A DNA stretch of 10,077 bases from an uncultured Rhodocyclaceae bacterium (GTDB taxonomy: Bacteria; Pseudomonadota; Gammaproteobacteria; Burkholderiales; Rhodocyclaceae). The notes beneath the pieces were generated by a model, which searched no databases, was not told where the DNA came from, and was given only the letters and a program-made list of their open reading frames with translations. Made by a program: the position numbers and the translations under genes. Shown piece after piece: positions 1-5,587 of the stretch. Numbering within the stretch: the first letter of the stretch is position 1; each line of letters starts with the position of its first letter. The stretch is from NCBI GenBank assembly GCA_903930805.1, contig CAIYZZ010000241.1:1-10077 (forward strand). The letters are read 5' to 3'.

Positions 1-62
1 GAACCAATTCCATACAGACCATTGGATTCAGATACGTTTCCATAGAGTGTGCCTAATGTCAT
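1..62 (-). CDS. Partial 5' end of an unrecognised phage gene
   Basis: An ATG at 62-60 opens a frame that stays open to the left edge of the window (about 20 codons, beginning MTLGTLYGNVSESNGLYGIG). An AAGGA Shine-Dalgarno sequence overlaps the TAA stop of the preceding gene and lies about 6 nt from the ATG, which supports a real start. The Gly/Tyr/Ser/Asn-rich N-terminus would suit a virion or fibre-associated protein, and the gene directly follows a fibre-like gene. Too little is visible to assign a family. Function is unknown. Confidence 0.6.
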   Translation of the reverse strand, partial: MTLGTLYGNVSESNGLYGIG

Positions 63-71
63 ATCGTATCC

Positions 72-830
72 TTAGACGTAGAAATTAGGGGCTTTCGCCT
101 TTGTTCCAATTCCTGTTGATTGATAGTGTAAATCCACAAAATGAATGAATGGTTCTGTGATTGTTCCGGTAATCGTTGGGATTGCTGTTTGTACCCAATT
201 AGCCAACAAGATACCGTCAATCTCAATCAATGCTGTATCAAGCAAGGTCGCAGACCCGCCAGCAGACGATAGTTGAACCTCTGTAATCATGTGTTGATAA
301 CGTGGGGTAGTTGCGATGTTGACAGTAGCATACGTCACAGGTATATCTTTTTCAGCTTGGAAAGCAGCCTGATTGTGACCTTTAGCGTAGATGTACTTAA
401 AAGCACCTGTGAAGTTTCCACTGATTACGGTTCCAATATGTGACCAATGAACGTGAATGTAAAGATCAGTCCCCGGCACATAGTCATGGGGAATATGGAA
501 CTTCCCATCCACTTCATCGTTTACAGAAAACGAATAATCTCTAATCGTATTACGATAGATATTCAATGAACCCGGCACAGCAGAAGCGTAGTTCAAAATA
601 CCTTCTTTATCTCGCCAAGGGAATGTAGGAGTTGATGTGTCTACCTTTACACCATAACCTGAAGCCTTGGGAAAGATGTTGAACGTAGAACCGACAATCG
701 CAGGAGTTGCTACCCCAACCGTTGCACCTTCAATAGTGCCACCAGTGATAGCTGCATTGGCTTCTTGTGTGAAAGCGTTGAAATTTGCCGCTGTAGGTAT
801 GTCACCTGTTGCGTAAACTGTTTTCGGCAT
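72..830 (-). CDS. His-rich fibre-like virion protein (putative tail fibre/appendage)
   Basis: This 252-aa protein starts at ATG 830, preceded by AAAGGA at about 7-8 nt. Residues 28-52 (ITGGTIEGATVGVATPA and following) match the repeat style common in the shafts of phage tail fibres. The rest looks beta-rich. It carries a conserved-looking pattern I associate with a widespread phage virion family: PHDYVPGTDLYIHVHW (114-129), then aromatic strands, then DLHYQSTGIGTKAKAP near the C-terminus (233-248). H112, H115, H126, H128, H131, H230, D233 and H235 could form a metal site or a trimer-stabilising cluster; that is inference. It sits at the end of the structural operon beside small virion genes and is AT-richer than the head genes. 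It could equally be a head fibre or neck appendage. No enzymatic or lyase motif is visible. Confidence 0.7.
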   Translation of the reverse strand: MPKTVYATGDIPTAANFNAFTQEANAAITGGTIEGATVGVATPAIVGSTFNIFPKASGYGVKVDTSTPTFPWRDKEGILNYASAVPGSLNIYRNTIRDYSFSVNDEVDGKFHIPHDYVPGTDLYIHVHWSHIGTVISGNFTGAFKYIYAKGHNQAAFQAEKDIPVTYATVNIATTPRYQHMITEVQLSSAGGSATLLDTALIEIDGILLANWVQTAIPTITGTITEPFIHFVDLHYQSTGIGTKAKAPNFYV

Positions 831-841
831 ACTATTTTCCT

Positions 842-1075
842 TTAAGCCAAGGCACTGGTGCCAATAACAAATGTAGATCCAATCATTCCAGGATCACCAA
901 TATTTGAAGGTTCCAGCAGAATCAGCCCATTATTTTCCTGGAGCAGACTGCCACCACTTTCCAGTAACAGTACAGGGTGGTTAACTTTACCTGTCAAAAA
1001 ACCTGTACTATTCCAAAGTAAAAGATTCCGCCGCCGTTGCTGCGGAGTGTCTTCATACAGATGTCGGATACGCAT
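842..1075 (-). CDS. Small LLLE-repeat phage protein, function unknown
   Basis: This is a 77-aa protein whose ATG (1075) lies 2 nt after the TAA of the preceding gene. There is no good SD, so it is probably translated by coupling. The N-terminus is basic (PQQRRRNLLLW). The middle and C-terminal parts repeat a short hydrophobic-acidic strand pattern: VLLLESGGSLLQENNGLILLE at about residues 35-55, then GSTFVIGTSALA at the end. Such short LLLE/LLQE periodicities occur in phage virion proteins and suggest stacked beta-turns. The position between a virion protein and a fibre-like protein fits a minor structural or fibre-accessory role. An overlapping plus-strand frame at 858-1103 is a shadow. I do not recognise a named family. 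Confidence 0.6.
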   Translation of the reverse strand: MRIRHLYEDTPQQRRRNLLLWNSTGFLTGKVNHPVLLLESGGSLLQENNGLILLEPSNIGDPGMIGSTFVIGTSALA

Positions 1076-1077
1076 GA

Positions 1078-1473
1078 TTAACTCAGCGTCAGCACAAGTG
1101 TAATGTCGTAAGTCGCGCCACTGATAGCATCGGCGCTAGATAAAAGTATGTCCCCGGTTCCGCCAGCACTGCCAGGATCGCTCAGAAAACCAAGCATACC
1201 GAACTCGGAATACCCATTTCCCTGCGCGAGCACAGAGATCGTATCATCCGTGGTATGATCCCAGTAAAGACGAACCGAAGTAAAACCCTGAATCGACCAC
1301 TGAATTTCCTTCACGCTTGTCCGCGTCGGAGCAACTCCGTTCCCCAGGTCCAGTGTTGAAATGTCGACTTTCTGCACCAGCGTTTCACCAGTTCCGTCAG
1401 AGATGCCGGTCAGATGCGCGATGTAGTAACGCGGTCCAGTTGCGATGACTTGTGTGGTAACTGTATCTGCCAT
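1078..1473 (-). CDS. Conserved phage virion-associated protein (131 aa), function unknown
   Basis: ATG at 1473 is preceded by AGGAG with 6-nt spacing. The protein is beta-rich without Cys, membrane segments or signal peptide. It matches from memory a family found in many tailed-phage structural operons: N-terminal MADTVTTQVIATGPRYY, then HLTGISDGTGE (20-30), KVDIST (35-40), IQWSIQGFTSVRLYWD (57-72), and a C-terminal GTGDILLSSADAISGATYDI (105-124). The length is typical for that family. No activity is known to me. The usual setting, downstream of capsid genes, points to a virion component such as a decoration, tail-completion or fibre-base protein. A UUCG-capped hairpin lies just upstream of its ribosome binding site. 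Confidence 0.75.
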   Translation of the reverse strand: MADTVTTQVIATGPRYYIAHLTGISDGTGETLVQKVDISTLDLGNGVAPTRTSVKEIQWSIQGFTSVRLYWDHTTDDTISVLAQGNGYSEFGMLGFLSDPGSAGGTGDILLSSADAISGATYDITLVLTLS

Positions 1474-1489
1474 AATAGGCTCCTAGTAA

Positions 1490-1503
1490 GGGGCCGAAGC
1501 CCC
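1490..1503 (-). promoter_or_regulatory. GC stem with UUCG tetraloop in the mRNA
   Basis: The minus strand reads GGGGC-TTCG-GCCCC, a perfect 5-bp GC stem closed by the C(UUCG)G tetraloop, known to be very stable in RNA. It lies between the TAA of the 227-aa gene (1510) and the AGGAG of the 131-aa gene. No U-tract follows, so it is not a standard intrinsic terminator. It may protect or define an mRNA end, or modulate ribosome access. Only the transcript strand carries UUCG; the plus strand would read CGAA. Confidence 0.6.
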
Positions 1504-1509
1504 GTTGGT

Positions 1510-2193
1510 TTAGCGTTCTTTGGCAACGAAGATATAGTCAGTCGTCATAGTTTTTGCGGCAGCTTCTCCATTCGCCATGCCAAAGCTAACAGTAACAGCA
1601 CCCGCCGGAAGTGTTGCGATGGTCATGCGACCTGCCAAGACGCCGTCGATGAAGTACTGGGCTTCCGTGCCACCATCATAGTAATACGACAACTCCACCA
1701 TCGTAGCCGCGGTCAGTGTACCAATCGCCGCCGCGGTCGTCGCAGCAGATCCAGTCATGGAGATGAAACTGTAAGTTGCTGCACCATCCGGCTTCAGGAA
1801 ATACATACCGTTGCTGACGGCCAGGGGAGTCGTATCAACCACCTGCAGACCAAACACGATGCTGCTTTCTGTTGCATCAGACACCTGGAAACGCGCCTTG
1901 AACCAGACTTTCTTACCACTCTCGAAGGAGAAGCTCGCTCCAGTCTTTTGCAGGTACGCAGAGTCTGCGATCCCTGCTGTATTCGTCTGAAGAATCGCGC
2001 CACCTTCAACCGCTGCAACGGCAATCGTAGGCGTAACACCTACATTTGTAACGGTCCAGTCTGCCGCCGTGAAGGTATCGAAATCATCGAAAAAGGTATG
2101 AAACTTCGTAGGGTCTAACTGCCCCATCATATTCAAAGGAGTATTCCCCGAACTCGTATTCAGACCATTAGAAAACCGACTTGGTGCACCCAT
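1510..2193 (-). CDS. Phage virion structural protein (227 aa), concanavalin-like beta fold suspected
   Basis: Two consecutive ATGs occur at 2196 and 2193. AGGAG ends 3 nt before the first and 6 nt before the second, so I favour 2193; the longer form adds one Met. The protein is beta-rich with a pattern seen in a conserved phage family next to capsid genes: DPTKFHTFFDDFDTF (27-41), ADWTV (44-48), GKKVWFKARFQVSDATES (93-110), GLQVVDTTPL (115-124), YYYDGG (170-175) and a C-terminal TMTTDYIFVAKER. The alternation of strands around WFKARFQV and YYYDG resembles lectin/LamG-like jelly rolls; this is inference without a structural comparison. A likely role is capsid decoration or another exposed virion component. 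Its leader is the structured RNA at 2206-2257. Confidence 0.75.
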   Translation of the reverse strand: MGAPSRFSNGLNTSSGNTPLNMMGQLDPTKFHTFFDDFDTFTAADWTVTNVGVTPTIAVAAVEGGAILQTNTAGIADSAYLQKTGASFSFESGKKVWFKARFQVSDATESSIVFGLQVVDTTPLAVSNGMYFLKPDGAATYSFISMTGSAATTAAAIGTLTAATMVELSYYYDGGTEAQYFIDGVLAGRMTIATLPAGAVTVSFGMANGEAAAKTMTTDYIFVAKER

Positions 2194-2205
2194 CATATTC
2201 TCCTA

Positions 2206-2257
2206 GTTACGTTCTTCCGAACGGGATTTCTCCCGTAACTGCTGGAAAGCGCCAGCA
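2206..2257 (-). promoter_or_regulatory. Structured leader RNA: hairpin plus perfect three-way junction with two GNRA loops
   Basis: In transcript direction the sequence reads TGCTGG-CGCTTT-CCAGCA (2257-2240), immediately followed by GTTAC, GGGA-GAAA-TCCC, GTTC-GGAA-GAAC, GTAAC (2239-2206). This is a three-way junction of 5-, 4- and 4-bp helices with no unpaired junction nucleotide. Both arms are capped by GNRA tetraloops (GAAA and GGAA), and all base pairs are Watson-Crick. The loops are GNRA only on the minus strand. It abuts the SD (TAGGAG) of the 227-aa gene, so control of translation or mRNA processing is plausible. I know of no named RNA family that it matches. An alternative fold extends either arm by taking pairs from the outer stem. 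Confidence 0.65.
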
Positions 2258-2280
2258 CGCTTACTGACAAAATCTTGTTG

Positions 2281-2320
2281 ATATGTGCGGGAATTATGGT
2301 GAAATAATCCGCGCACATAT
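2281..2320 (-). other. Long hairpin just downstream of the capsid stop codon
   Basis: Two 17-nt arms (2304-2320 and 2281-2297) pair around a 6-nt loop, TTCACC on the transcript strand. In RNA there are 16 pairs, one of them G-U, and one C-C mismatch; the outer nine pairs, ATATGTGCG with CGCACATAT, are perfect. The pair at 2309/2292 is a G-U wobble only in minus-strand RNA and would be an A-C mismatch in plus-strand RNA, which favours a role in this transcript. It begins 10 nt after the capsid TAA. No U-run follows, so it may be a 3'-end stabiliser or processing site rather than a simple terminator; factor-assisted termination is also possible. Confidence 0.65.
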
Positions 2321-2330
2321 GGGCAAGACC

Positions 2331-3251
2331 TTAAGGTCCGTTACTACCGAAGATCCCACGAGGATCGGTACAACCAACGCTCAGGCGCATATAGCTCGCG
2401 GCCTTGGCGTTCTTGGTATCAAAGTCGTTGTCTTGGTCAAACATCGGCTCATCGCGCCAGAAGAACGTCATACCGTTCGGGCAGTTCGTCCGAATGAACC
2501 AAGCATGAGCACTGGTGAAGTAGTGATTCATCTTGATCCCCTTGGGGAACGCGTTTGTAGCCTTCAACACGTTGATCGCATTGTTAGCATTGTGGGACTG
2601 CAACACCGATTGGAGAATCCGATTCGCGTTGTACCATTCCTGGCGGCTGATGTGCAACGATTCCGGCATGATGTTGATCAGCAAGCCCGTGTCGTTCTGC
2701 GTACCCATGATCTGGATCGTGAGATCCTCGAGGGCCGCTTCGGACAGATCCGCCGCCGGAGACAGCGCGTTGCTGTAAGTACCGCCGGTTGCGTTGATGT
2801 GGGCTGTCGAGACCAGCGATGCGTTGTCACCCGTAGTGAAATACGTTGTTGCAAACGCATTGTTGTAGGGGAACGCACCGATGTTTTCCACCGTCTGATT
2901 CATCGAGAACGCATTGGCTTCTGCGCGGCGCGTCGCAACTTCTTTGTACTGATTGTCACGCAATTCTTCGAAAGTCACAATGTAACCGAGCGCATAGGCG
3001 ATATGCGTGTAGGTGTTCACGACGCCCTGGATTTCAGAGTCGTACGTGACTGGAGCACCTTGGCCCTTGACGGGAGCAAGACCGAACGGAGTGACTTGCA
3101 CGCCTTGTTCGTAAGCCTTGTCGGAGGTCTTGATGTCGTACAGATCCACGTATTCTTTTTCGTGTGAGTCGTACACCTGGCCCCAGGTCGTATAAACGCC
3201 GGGCCACAGTAGTTTCGGATGGGAACCTGTGTTGATTACACCGCCTGCCAT
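2331..3251 (-). CDS. Major capsid protein, HK97-fold, Mu gpT-like
   Basis: This 306-aa protein has a strong SD (AAGGAGA) about 7 nt before ATG 3251; the SD overlaps the stop of the preceding gene. The sequence follows the Mu gpT-type major head subunit pattern: LWPGVYTTWGQVY (15-27), YVDLYDIKTSDKAYE (34-48), YTHIAYALGYIVTFEEL (81-97, the long helix region), NNAFAT (130-135), GDNASLVSTAHINATGGTYS (141-160) followed by NALSPAADLS, then ANRILQSVLQSHNANNAINVL (209-229) and a C-terminal RLSVGCTDPRGIFGS. These proteins form the icosahedral shell. No N-terminal protease-cleaved delta domain is evident, consistent with a separate scaffold gene upstream. Placement after scaffold and decoration-like genes is classic. 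The family assignment is by pattern memory. Confidence 0.88.
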   Translation of the reverse strand: MAGGVINTGSHPKLLWPGVYTTWGQVYDSHEKEYVDLYDIKTSDKAYEQGVQVTPFGLAPVKGQGAPVTYDSEIQGVVNTYTHIAYALGYIVTFEELRDNQYKEVATRRAEANAFSMNQTVENIGAFPYNNAFATTYFTTGDNASLVSTAHINATGGTYSNALSPAADLSEAALEDLTIQIMGTQNDTGLLINIMPESLHISRQEWYNANRILQSVLQSHNANNAINVLKATNAFPKGIKMNHYFTSAHAWFIRTNCPNGMTFFWRDEPMFDQDNDFDTKNAKAASYMRLSVGCTDPRGIFGSNGP

Positions 3252-3262
3252 GATTTCTCTCC

Positions 3263-3871
3263 TTAGACGCCAGCGGCGCCAGTACCTGTGCCGAGTTCAT
3301 GCACATTGATTTTGACGAGGTGCTTGGCGTAGGCGCCAAACGCGTTTCCTTGGCGGCGAACCAGGCCCATCAGACGCAGCTGAAGGGTAGCCGTTGTATT
3401 GGGAGTAGCGCCAGAAGCACTAGCCAACAACCAGCCAGACACGAAACCGTTACCGGCTGCGAGGATTGGCACAGTGTTCAGACCGATGGCAGTTGCAGCC
3501 AAAGCTGTTCCGTTCGACTGTTCTTGGATTTCAAACAACACATTCGGATCATCCACGACCATTGCATACCAGTCCGTAGTCTGGGCAGCTGCGGGGCGAT
3601 AGCTGATATTCGGGTTGACGATGTTGGCGATGAGGCCTTCCGACGAACCGATACCGACAATCACTCCACGAAGTGCACCAGTTGCGGCGCCCAGGATCAC
3701 TCCAGGAACACCGTTTGCGTCGGCAGTGCCACTGCTGATAACAGGGTCGCCGATGTAGAGGGCAGTATCATAAGCTGCCGCGATAGAATATAGCCGAGCC
3801 TGGCCACTCCACTCCGAACCGTTAAGGTACTGAGAAGGAGTAAACCCGCTTGGCTTGTTGACGTTTGCCAT
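3263..3871 (-). CDS. Probable capsid decoration/stabilisation protein
   Basis: This 202-aa protein starts at ATG 3871 with GGAG 6 nt upstream. It begins MANVNKPSGFTPSQYLNG, followed by WSGQARLYSI (21-30) and YIGDPVISSGTADANGVPGV (39-58). The middle contains VDDPNVLFEIQEQSN (106-120), and the end has GAYAKHLVKINVHEL (179-193) and a Gly/Ala tail. The pattern (IGDPV near the start, a DDP..F.VQE segment, a C-terminal LVKIN strand) matches a family regularly found directly before major capsid genes in tailed phages. It is beta-rich and small, consistent with a protein that binds the capsid exterior or closes a head complex. A decoration role is inferred from context and family memory, not from a catalytic motif. 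Confidence 0.7.
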   Translation of the reverse strand: MANVNKPSGFTPSQYLNGSEWSGQARLYSIAAAYDTALYIGDPVISSGTADANGVPGVILGAATGALRGVIVGIGSSEGLIANIVNPNISYRPAAAQTTDWYAMVVDDPNVLFEIQEQSNGTALAATAIGLNTVPILAAGNGFVSGWLLASASGATPNTTATLQLRLMGLVRRQGNAFGAYAKHLVKINVHELGTGTGAAGV

Positions 3872-3886
3872 AAGGATCTCCGTAGG

Positions 3887-4408
3887 TTAAGCGGACTTCC
3901 GCTTTTGTTTGAAAAAATCTGGAATCTGAGTCCGAGACTTATCCACGTAGCGATGTTGGGCGTCGCCTGGGCGATCATTTTCAGCACCAATCATCCCTCC
4001 AAGGAGTGCATCACGCACCTTCGTATTCCTAGCCTCGACCGCAATCTGGTCCTCATCCCACCACTCTTGCTTGATTTTCATCAAGACTAACCGAGTCGGC
4101 TGGCCATCTTTCCCTACCTCTTGCCCGGAGACAACGCTTACTCGTGATCCCATGTCGGTGCTTCCGCTGATTGCAGAATCCCCGCCTAGGGATACATTGT
4201 TGATCTTTACTTCTCGTTCCTCCGCAAATTCATAGCCCCCGTCGATTGCTCGCTGGAGACGCTCGGGCGTGCTGAGAAACCAATGAAGATGATACCCTGG
4301 AATATCTGGTACCTCGAGCCGCTGCACAGGCACCGACATCGGGATACGTTTACGCTCTGCCGCGACGGGTTGAGCTGAAGATCCAGGGTTAAGTTTTTCA
4401 ATTGCCAT
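3887..4408 (-). CDS. Conserved head-module protein (173 aa), function unknown
   Basis: ATG 4408 lies 2 nt after the TAG of the scaffold-like gene, with GGAG 7 nt upstream inside that gene's end, so it is translationally linked to it. Recognisable segments are MAIEKLNP, AERKRIPMSVPVQRLEVPDI (17-36), PGYHLHWFLSTPERLQRAI (37-55), GYEFAEEREVKIN (58-70), DMGSRVSVVSG (85-95), LVLMKIKQEWWDEDQ (107-121), GDAQHRYVDK (148-157) and a Lys-rich C-terminus. I recall this pattern as a phage protein family located between scaffold and capsid genes, usually annotated as hypothetical. A predicted mixed alpha/beta core with charged ends suggests a soluble assembly factor or minor head protein. There is no enzymatic signature. 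Confidence 0.7.
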   Translation of the reverse strand: MAIEKLNPGSSAQPVAAERKRIPMSVPVQRLEVPDIPGYHLHWFLSTPERLQRAIDGGYEFAEEREVKINNVSLGGDSAISGSTDMGSRVSVVSGQEVGKDGQPTRLVLMKIKQEWWDEDQIAVEARNTKVRDALLGGMIGAENDRPGDAQHRYVDKSRTQIPDFFKQKRKSA

Positions 4409-4410
4409 GA

Positions 4411-5268
4411 CTATTCTCCGAAATATATCTCAGCATATCGGTTGCGCCAATCTGCCTGGGTTTTGTACTTTTTACCCTCGCCGACGAACCGGCGAGCTTC
4501 TGCGTCACACGCAGACTTTGCATCAGCAGGAAGGGCTGCGTAGCCTTTACCGCGGCCAGAGGAACGGGCTTCTCCGCCCTCACTGCCACCTCGAGCACCT
4601 TCGACTTTGTCGCCCCGAGGAGCTTGAACGCCAAGGGTCTTGTCGACTTCCACCAGGACTTTGTCAAAGAAGGTCCGTCCCTGAGAAGTCTCACCGCCGT
4701 CACGAAGTTCCTGGGCGACTGCGAGAGCAAGAGCCGTCTTGCGTTTGTCTTGGCCGAACCAAGGATTCTCGCTGTTCCACTCGATCAACTCGGGCGGAGG
4801 TACAAAGATTGGAGGCGTCGGAGCGACTATGGGAGCCTTTGCTGCCGGCACTTCCGCAGTAGCCATCAAGGTTAACTTGTCCGTCAATTCCGCCACGCCT
4901 TCGTGATCGCCAGCTTCGGAGGCTGCTGCCAACTGTGCCTTCAACTGTTTCCGCGCATCTTCCACGGCCTTCTGGGTAGCGACTGTATGACGCTCTTCCA
5001 TCTGGTCGATTGCAGTTTGAGCTGCCTTGAGTGCTGCTTGAGTTTTCGCTGCATCCGCTTTCACTGCATCCAGTTCCGTATGCAGCCGCTTGTTTTGCTC
5101 GCGCACGATTGGAAGGACTTCCTCTCCGCGCTTAATATAAGTGTCCGCGTCAACGAAACGCTCGGGGTCGCCCCGGAAGCGGCTCGGCGGAATCCAGCCC
5201 ATCTGCTCCGCTTGCTTCTGCACGTCAGGCGGGGCGCTGCTTTCAACCATTGTTTCTGCATCAGCCAT
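4411..5268 (-). CDS. Scaffolding-like head assembly protein
   Basis: I place the start at ATG 5268 (285 aa), preceded by GAGGAGAG. A longer frame to 5355 adds an uncharacteristic 29 residues and overlaps the co-chaperonin heavily. At 5268 the gene overlaps the co-chaperonin by 8 nt (ATGGCTGA). Domains in order: N-terminal GWIPPSRFRGDPERFVDAD (24-42) and RGEEVLPIVREQNK (47-60); a highly charged Ala/Gln-rich coiled coil at about 56-137; a Pro-rich linker (141-160); ENPWFGQDKRKTALALAVA (167-185); a Gly/Arg/Ser-rich linker (218-242); and a C-terminal helical segment LPADAKSACDAEARRFV (246-262) with ADWRNRYAEIYF (272-283). This architecture, together with its place upstream of the capsid gene, fits a scaffold that directs capsid assembly and then leaves. 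No internal protease motif is visible. Confidence 0.78.
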   Translation of the reverse strand: MADAETMVESSAPPDVQKQAEQMGWIPPSRFRGDPERFVDADTYIKRGEEVLPIVREQNKRLHTELDAVKADAAKTQAALKAAQTAIDQMEERHTVATQKAVEDARKQLKAQLAAASEAGDHEGVAELTDKLTLMATAEVPAAKAPIVAPTPPIFVPPPELIEWNSENPWFGQDKRKTALALAVAQELRDGGETSQGRTFFDKVLVEVDKTLGVQAPRGDKVEGARGGSEGGEARSSGRGKGYAALPADAKSACDAEARRFVGEGKKYKTQADWRNRYAEIYFGE

Positions 5269-5587
5269 TGTCGCTCTCCTCGTGAGTGATTGCACAGAAG
5301 ATATCGCGATCATTAACCAGGCGATAGGTCTCTCCGTCTGCAGGCCCCTTTGCAATGAATCCAGCGAACTTCGTCACAAGGACTCTATCACCCACAACTG
5401 CTCGCGGAGTCGGTTCATCATGCCAGGCGCTCGACCCGACAGCGACTACTACAGCGCGGTTATCCACCATGCTGAGTCGACCTTGAACTGAATCCGGTAA
5501 CACGATTTGGGCTCCTCTGCGTTCAGGCTCGTACAATTTCACTAGAACCGCCACTCCCCTCGGCTCCAGTCCTGATGTGTTCTCCAT
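5261..5587 (-). CDS. Phage-encoded GroES-like co-chaperonin (Cpn10)
   Basis: This 108-aa protein has the length and motifs of GroES. It opens with PRGVAVLVKLYEPE (9-22), has a mobile loop carrying the hydrophobic tripeptide I28-V29-L30 that contacts GroEL in known co-chaperonins, then VVVAVGSSAW (46-55), PRAVVGDRVLVTKFAGF (61-77) and DGETYRLVNDRDIFCAI (84-100). The VGDRVL and G..Y.LV...DI elements are Cpn10 hallmarks. It would cap host GroEL to fold virion proteins, as T4 gp31 does for gp23. Start ATG 5587 has AGGAG 6 nt upstream. The gene overlaps the 99-aa gene by 65 nt and the scaffold gene by 8 nt, so it is embedded in the head operon. The segment HDEPTP (56-61) lies where the GroES roof loop would fall. 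Confidence 0.88.
   Translation of the reverse strand: MENTSGLEPRGVAVLVKLYEPERRGAQIVLPDSVQGRLSMVDNRAVVVAVGSSAWHDEPTPRAVVGDRVLVTKFAGFIAKGPADGETYRLVNDRDIFCAITHEESDNG

Noticed and set aside
1414..2118. Plus-strand open frame (234 codons) opposite the 131-aa and 227-aa genes
   Set aside because: It spans the ends of two convincing minus-strand genes and their hairpin, with a Cys/Arg-rich composition and no recognisable motif.
2206..2257. Possible tRNA or tRNA-like gene
   Set aside because: The structure is too short, with 4-bp arms, no anticodon arm, no T-loop consensus and no acceptor end.
2283..3167. Long plus-strand open frame (294 codons) opposite the capsid gene
   Set aside because: It is antisense to a well-supported capsid gene, has no SD or known motif, and its Arg/Val/His-rich composition is typical of a shadow frame.
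4411..5355. Longer scaffold start at 5355
   Set aside because: The extra 29 residues overlap the co-chaperonin coding region and lack an SD, while ATG 5268 has GAGGAG and an 8-nt coupling overlap.
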